A stretch of DNA of 7,674 nucleotides, from contig JANNKX010000185.1 of the NCBI GenBank assembly GCA_031396505.1, forward strand, positions 1-7,674. Reading direction: 5' to 3'. The DNA comes from JAAFHS01 sp031396505 (lineage in GTDB: Bacteria; Pseudomonadota; Alphaproteobacteria; Rhodobacterales; Rhodobacteraceae). Numbering within the stretch: position 1 is the stretch's first letter; each line of letters starts with the position of its first letter. The translations under genes were made by a program, and so were the position numbers. The notes beneath the pieces are model-generated. The model worked only from the letters and a program-made list of their open reading frames with translations. It had not been told where the DNA came from and searched no databases. Positions 5,615 to 7,674 of this stretch are shown here, piece after piece.

Positions 5615-7267
5615 ATGACGGCGATTGATCTGGTGATCATCAATGCGCGGGTTCTGACGATGGATGCGGCGATGCCGCGGGCCGAGGCGGTGGCAATAGC
5701 GAGCGGGCGGATCGTGGCAGTGGGCGGGCCAGAGGTGGCGGGGCTGGCAGCCGGGCGGGTGATTGATGCGGGGGGGCGGACGGTGCTGCCGGGATTTGTG
5801 GAAAGCCATCTGCATCTGGTGCTGGGGGGGGCGGAGCTTTCGCAGTTGCAGATCGGGGGGCTGGAAGGGTTCGATGCGCTGCAGGCGGCATTCCAAGGCT
5901 ATGCGCAACGGCATCCGGATGCGGCGCTGTTGATGGCGCAGGGGGCGGGTTACGATATTTTGGGGGCACCGGTGACGCGGCAGGATCTGGACCGGGTGAT
6001 CGCGGACCGACCGATGGCGATGATGGCGCCGGACCATCACACGGTCTGGGCGAATACGGCGGCGTTGCAGGCGGCGGGGCTGTTGCACGGGGCAGTGATG
6101 CCACATGGGCATGCGGTGGTGATGGGGCCGGATGGGATGGCCAGTGGCGAGTTGCGCGAGTTCGAGGCGTTCGGCGCGGTGCTGGCCCTTGGTGGCGAGG
6201 CGCATTTACAGTTGGGGATCGCGACGGGGGGGGAGCCGGACCCGTGGCCGTCGCCTGAGCAGCGGGCACGCGACAAGGACAGGATCGCGGCGGGGCTGGC
6301 GCATTGCGCGGCACATGGCATCACATCGATGGTGAACATGGATGGCAACCGGTACACGTTGGTGTTGCTGGATGAGATGCGGGCGGAGGGGCGGCTGACA
6401 GCACGGGTCAAGGTGCCGTTTCATTTCAAGCCGCATATGGATGTGTCGGAACTGGACCGCGCAGCGGCGATGACGCGGGACTATGATGACGAATGGCTGT
6501 CGTCAGGGTTTGTGAAGATGTTCATGGACGGCGTGGTGGACAGCCGGACGGGGTTCATGCTGCGTGATTATCCGGGGCAGCCGGGGCACCGGGGCGCGCC
6601 ATTGTTCGAGGCCGCGCGGTTCAAGGATCTTTGCACGGCGATTGACGCGCGGGGCTTGCAGATCGCGGTGCATGCGATTGGCGATGGGGCGGTGCGGGTG
6701 ACCATTGACGGGTACGAGGCGGCAGGTCTGCGCAATGGCCTGCGCGACGCGCGCCATCGGATCGAACATATCGAACTGATTGACAGGGCGGATGTGCCGC
6801 GTCTGGGGGCGCTGGGGATCACGGCGAGCCTGCAGCCGCCACATGCGCCGGGGGTGATGGATTTCCCCGCGGCAGGGATGGAGGCGGTGATTGCGCGGGA
6901 CCGGTGGCCCGATGCGTATCTGTGGCGGACGCTGGCCGATCACGGGGCACCGTTGGCGTTTGCGAGCGATTGGCCGGTGACGGATGTATCGGTGCTGCGC
7001 GGGATACAGGCAGCGCTGACGCGGGTGCCCTTTGACGGGGCGGCGGATGAACGGGTGGGGCTGATGGCCGTGCTGCACGCCTACACGGCGGGCGGGGCCT
7101 GGGCTGCGCATCGGGAGGGGCTGACGGGGCGCCTTGTGGCGGGGATGGCTGCGGATGTGGTGATGATCGACGGGAATATCGAGGCGGTGGATCCGGCGGA
7201 TATCGGGGCGATGGGAATCGCCCTGACACTGTGCGGGGGGCAGATTACGCATCAGGCAGGGGTCTAG
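5615..7267 (+). CDS. YtcJ-type metal-dependent amidohydrolase (Amidohydro_3, COG1574)
   Basis: 550-aa amidohydrolase-superfamily protein, normal length for the YtcJ / N-substituted formamide deformylase-like group, which hydrolyses C-N bonds in amides or related compounds. The N-terminal beta-sandwich segment (1-58: DLVIINARVLTMD...VIDAGGRTVLPGF) leads into the TIM barrel. Metal motifs are complete: HLH (65-67), a candidate bridging Lys301 in FVKMFMDG, His353 in VHAIGDGA, His385 in RIEHIEL and Asp452 in ASDWPV. The C-terminal TGRLVAGMAADVVMIDG (504-520) closes the beta-sandwich. No signal peptide is evident. The ATG at 5615 has GGAGA at 5604-5608, 6 nt away. It follows the ureohydrolase in the same direction after 205 bp. 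It carries two 8-G runs (5824-5831 and 6226-6233). Family firm; substrate cannot be read from sequence. The final 400 bp before the rRNA operon hold no further gene. Confidence 0.9.
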   Translation: MTAIDLVIINARVLTMDAAMPRAEAVAIASGRIVAVGGPEVAGLAAGRVIDAGGRTVLPGFVESHLHLVLGGAELSQLQIGGLEGFDALQAAFQGYAQRHPDAALLMAQGAGYDILGAPVTRQDLDRVIADRPMAMMAPDHHTVWANTAALQAAGLLHGAVMPHGHAVVMGPDGMASGELREFEAFGAVLALGGEAHLQLGIATGGEPDPWPSPEQRARDKDRIAAGLAHCAAHGITSMVNMDGNRYTLVLLDEMRAEGRLTARVKVPFHFKPHMDVSELDRAAAMTRDYDDEWLSSGFVKMFMDGVVDSRTGFMLRDYPGQPGHRGAPLFEAARFKDLCTAIDARGLQIAVHAIGDGAVRVTIDGYEAAGLRNGLRDARHRIEHIELIDRADVPRLGALGITASLQPPHAPGVMDFPAAGMEAVIARDRWPDAYLWRTLADHGAPLAFASDWPVTDVSVLRGIQAALTRVPFDGAADERVGLMAVLHAYTAGGAWAAHREGLTGRLVAGMAADVVMIDGNIEAVDPADIGAMGIALTLCGGQITHQAGV

Positions 7268-7385
7268 GCGGCGACCGTCGAGCCGCGGGGGTGTCGCTGC
7301 ACAGCAAAATGTCAATGTTTACAGGCGTTCGTGACAGTGATGCGAAGTTATCCTCAGAAAATCGCAAAGAGCGTCACTTTTCCTC

Positions 7386-7414
7386 TTGCGGGTGCAAATT
7401 TGTGGCCGTAGATA
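7386..7414 (+). promoter_or_regulatory. Ribosomal RNA operon promoter
   Basis: TTGCGG (7386-7391), 17 bp, then TAGATA (7409-7414) make a well-spaced sigma70-type promoter; the CTTGCGGG form of -35 is what I expect at alphaproteobacterial rrn promoters. It lies 139 bp upstream of boxA, consistent with the start of an rRNA leader near 7421. The preceding bases (about 7347-7385) are AT-richer than the rest of the window and could hold an UP element or activator sites; no specific site was resolved. Confidence 0.65.
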
Positions 7415-7515
7415 ACCGTTCACCGAGACGATGGCGAAGCGGAAACGTGGAACCGGGGTTCGGTCGGGCGGTGGCGAGCACCGCGGGGAATAACTGGATG
7501 TAAGGTTGCAGGTCG

Positions 7516-7532
7516 CGCCGATAGTATCGGCG
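7516..7532 (+). other. Leader hairpin upstream of boxA
   Basis: CGCCGAT (7516-7522) and ATCGGCG (7526-7532) form a perfect 7-bp stem with a 3-nt AGT loop, followed by GGTTTGTTGTTTTG. It sits 20 nt before boxA, the place where a boxB-like hairpin of an antitermination leader would be. The T-rich tail also gives it the look of a terminator, which the antitermination complex would have to override. Confidence 0.6.
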
Positions 7533-7552
7533 GGTTTGTTGTTTTGCGTCCC

Positions 7553-7564
7553 TGCTCTTTGAAA
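7553..7564 (+). promoter_or_regulatory. boxA antitermination element of rrn leader
   Basis: TGCTCTTTGAAA closely matches the bacterial rRNA boxA (E. coli form TGCTCTTTAACA). In the RNA it is bound by NusB-NusE (S10) to assemble the antitermination complex that lets RNA polymerase read through the untranslated rRNA operon. Its sequence and the following GATATGTGGGCGG segment are the strongest evidence that an rRNA operon follows. Confidence 0.85.
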
Positions 7565-7674
7565 ATTGAATGAATGAAGGGATATGTGGGCGGTTTGGGC
7601 GCGATCGGCGTTTGACTGTTTGCATATCTGGCCAGGTAGGAATTCTGTCGCGAGATGGATGCCCGATGATCTTG

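Larger units (their letters stand above)
7421..7674 (+). ncRNA. Leader of a 16S-23S-5S rRNA operon (16S beyond right edge)
   Basis: The stretch downstream of the promoter has no credible coding frame and contains a leader hairpin, boxA and the GATATGTGGGCGGTTTGG segment (7580-7597) that I recognise as typical just upstream of 16S genes in Rhodobacteraceae. No AGAGTTTGATC-type 16S start occurs, so mature 16S RNA must begin after 7674. A CTGGCCAG palindrome lies at 7628-7635. The leader is removed during rRNA processing. The exact transcript start is inferred. Confidence 0.75.

Noticed and set aside
7268..7286. Possible terminator GCGGC...GCCGC right after the amidohydrolase stop
   Set aside because: Only a 5-bp stem with a 9-nt loop and no T-run; too weak to call in G/C-rich DNA.
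4474..7315. Long minus-strand open frames (4474-5643, 5441-6205, 6503-7315)
   Set aside because: His/Arg/Pro-rich translations typical of antisense frames in high-GC genes, lying opposite two clearly conserved enzymes; no ribosome sites or motifs.
7231..7625. Small open frames across the amidohydrolase 3' end and rRNA leader (plus 7231-7503, minus 7374-7625)
   Set aside because: They cross the rrn promoter, hairpin and boxA, and the translations are not protein-like.
1..7674. CRISPR arrays, tRNA genes, insertion sequences, phage or defence genes
   Set aside because: No regularly spaced repeats, tRNA-like cloverleaf, transposase or toxin/defence motifs were seen on either strand.

Overview
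The window looks like chromosomal core sequence from a high-GC alphaproteobacterium, most likely a Rhodobacteraceae (Roseobacter-group) species. The evidence is a CtaA with the alphaproteobacterial N-terminal segment, a ureohydrolase starting with an FFQPVSG...PRFAGIPTFMRLPH segment, a bactofilin, G/C-rich intergenic stem-loops ending in a GGGATATTTG-type motif, and a leader typical of ribosomal RNA operons in this family. The assignment rests on recognition of sequence style, not on a database search.

Layout. 2-937 (+): 3' four-fifths of ctaA (heme A synthase), cut by the window edge. 934-2403 (+): M32 zinc carboxypeptidase, translationally coupled to ctaA through an ATGA overlap. 2400-3194 (-): ECHDC3-like crotonase whose stop codon interlocks with the M32 stop. 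3255-3674 (+): PaaI-type hotdog thioesterase, divergent from the crotonase across 60 bp that hold a dyad. 3675-3769: AT-rich gap with hairpins between convergent genes. 3770-4141 (-): bactofilin with a candidate promoter at 4181-4210. 4211-4449: G/C-rich non-coding stretch with stem-loops. 4450-5409 (+): agmatinase-family ureohydrolase. 5410-5614: gap containing a diverged second copy of the ureohydrolase 3' end and its stem-loops. 5615-7267 (+): YtcJ-type metal-dependent amidohydrolase. 7268-7674: promoter region and leader of a ribosomal RNA operon (TTGCGG-N17-TAGATA promoter, a 7-bp hairpin, boxA); the 16S gene itself must begin beyond the right edge.

How the genes relate. ctaA supplies heme A to aa3-type cytochrome oxidase; its partner M32 gene is a co-transcribed peptidase without an obvious link. 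The crotonase and thioesterase both look like acyl-CoA enzymes and share a divergent intergenic region. The ureohydrolase and amidohydrolase lie in the same direction and may act on related guanidino/amide nitrogen compounds, but the 205-bp gap with stem-loops argues against tight co-transcription.

I see no phage, CRISPR, toxin-antitoxin, secretion or defence system. Nothing in the window amounts to a clearly new system. The best leads are the duplicated ureohydrolase 3' end, the crotonase lacking both classical catalytic glutamates, and a dyad placed in a long promoter-like spacer.
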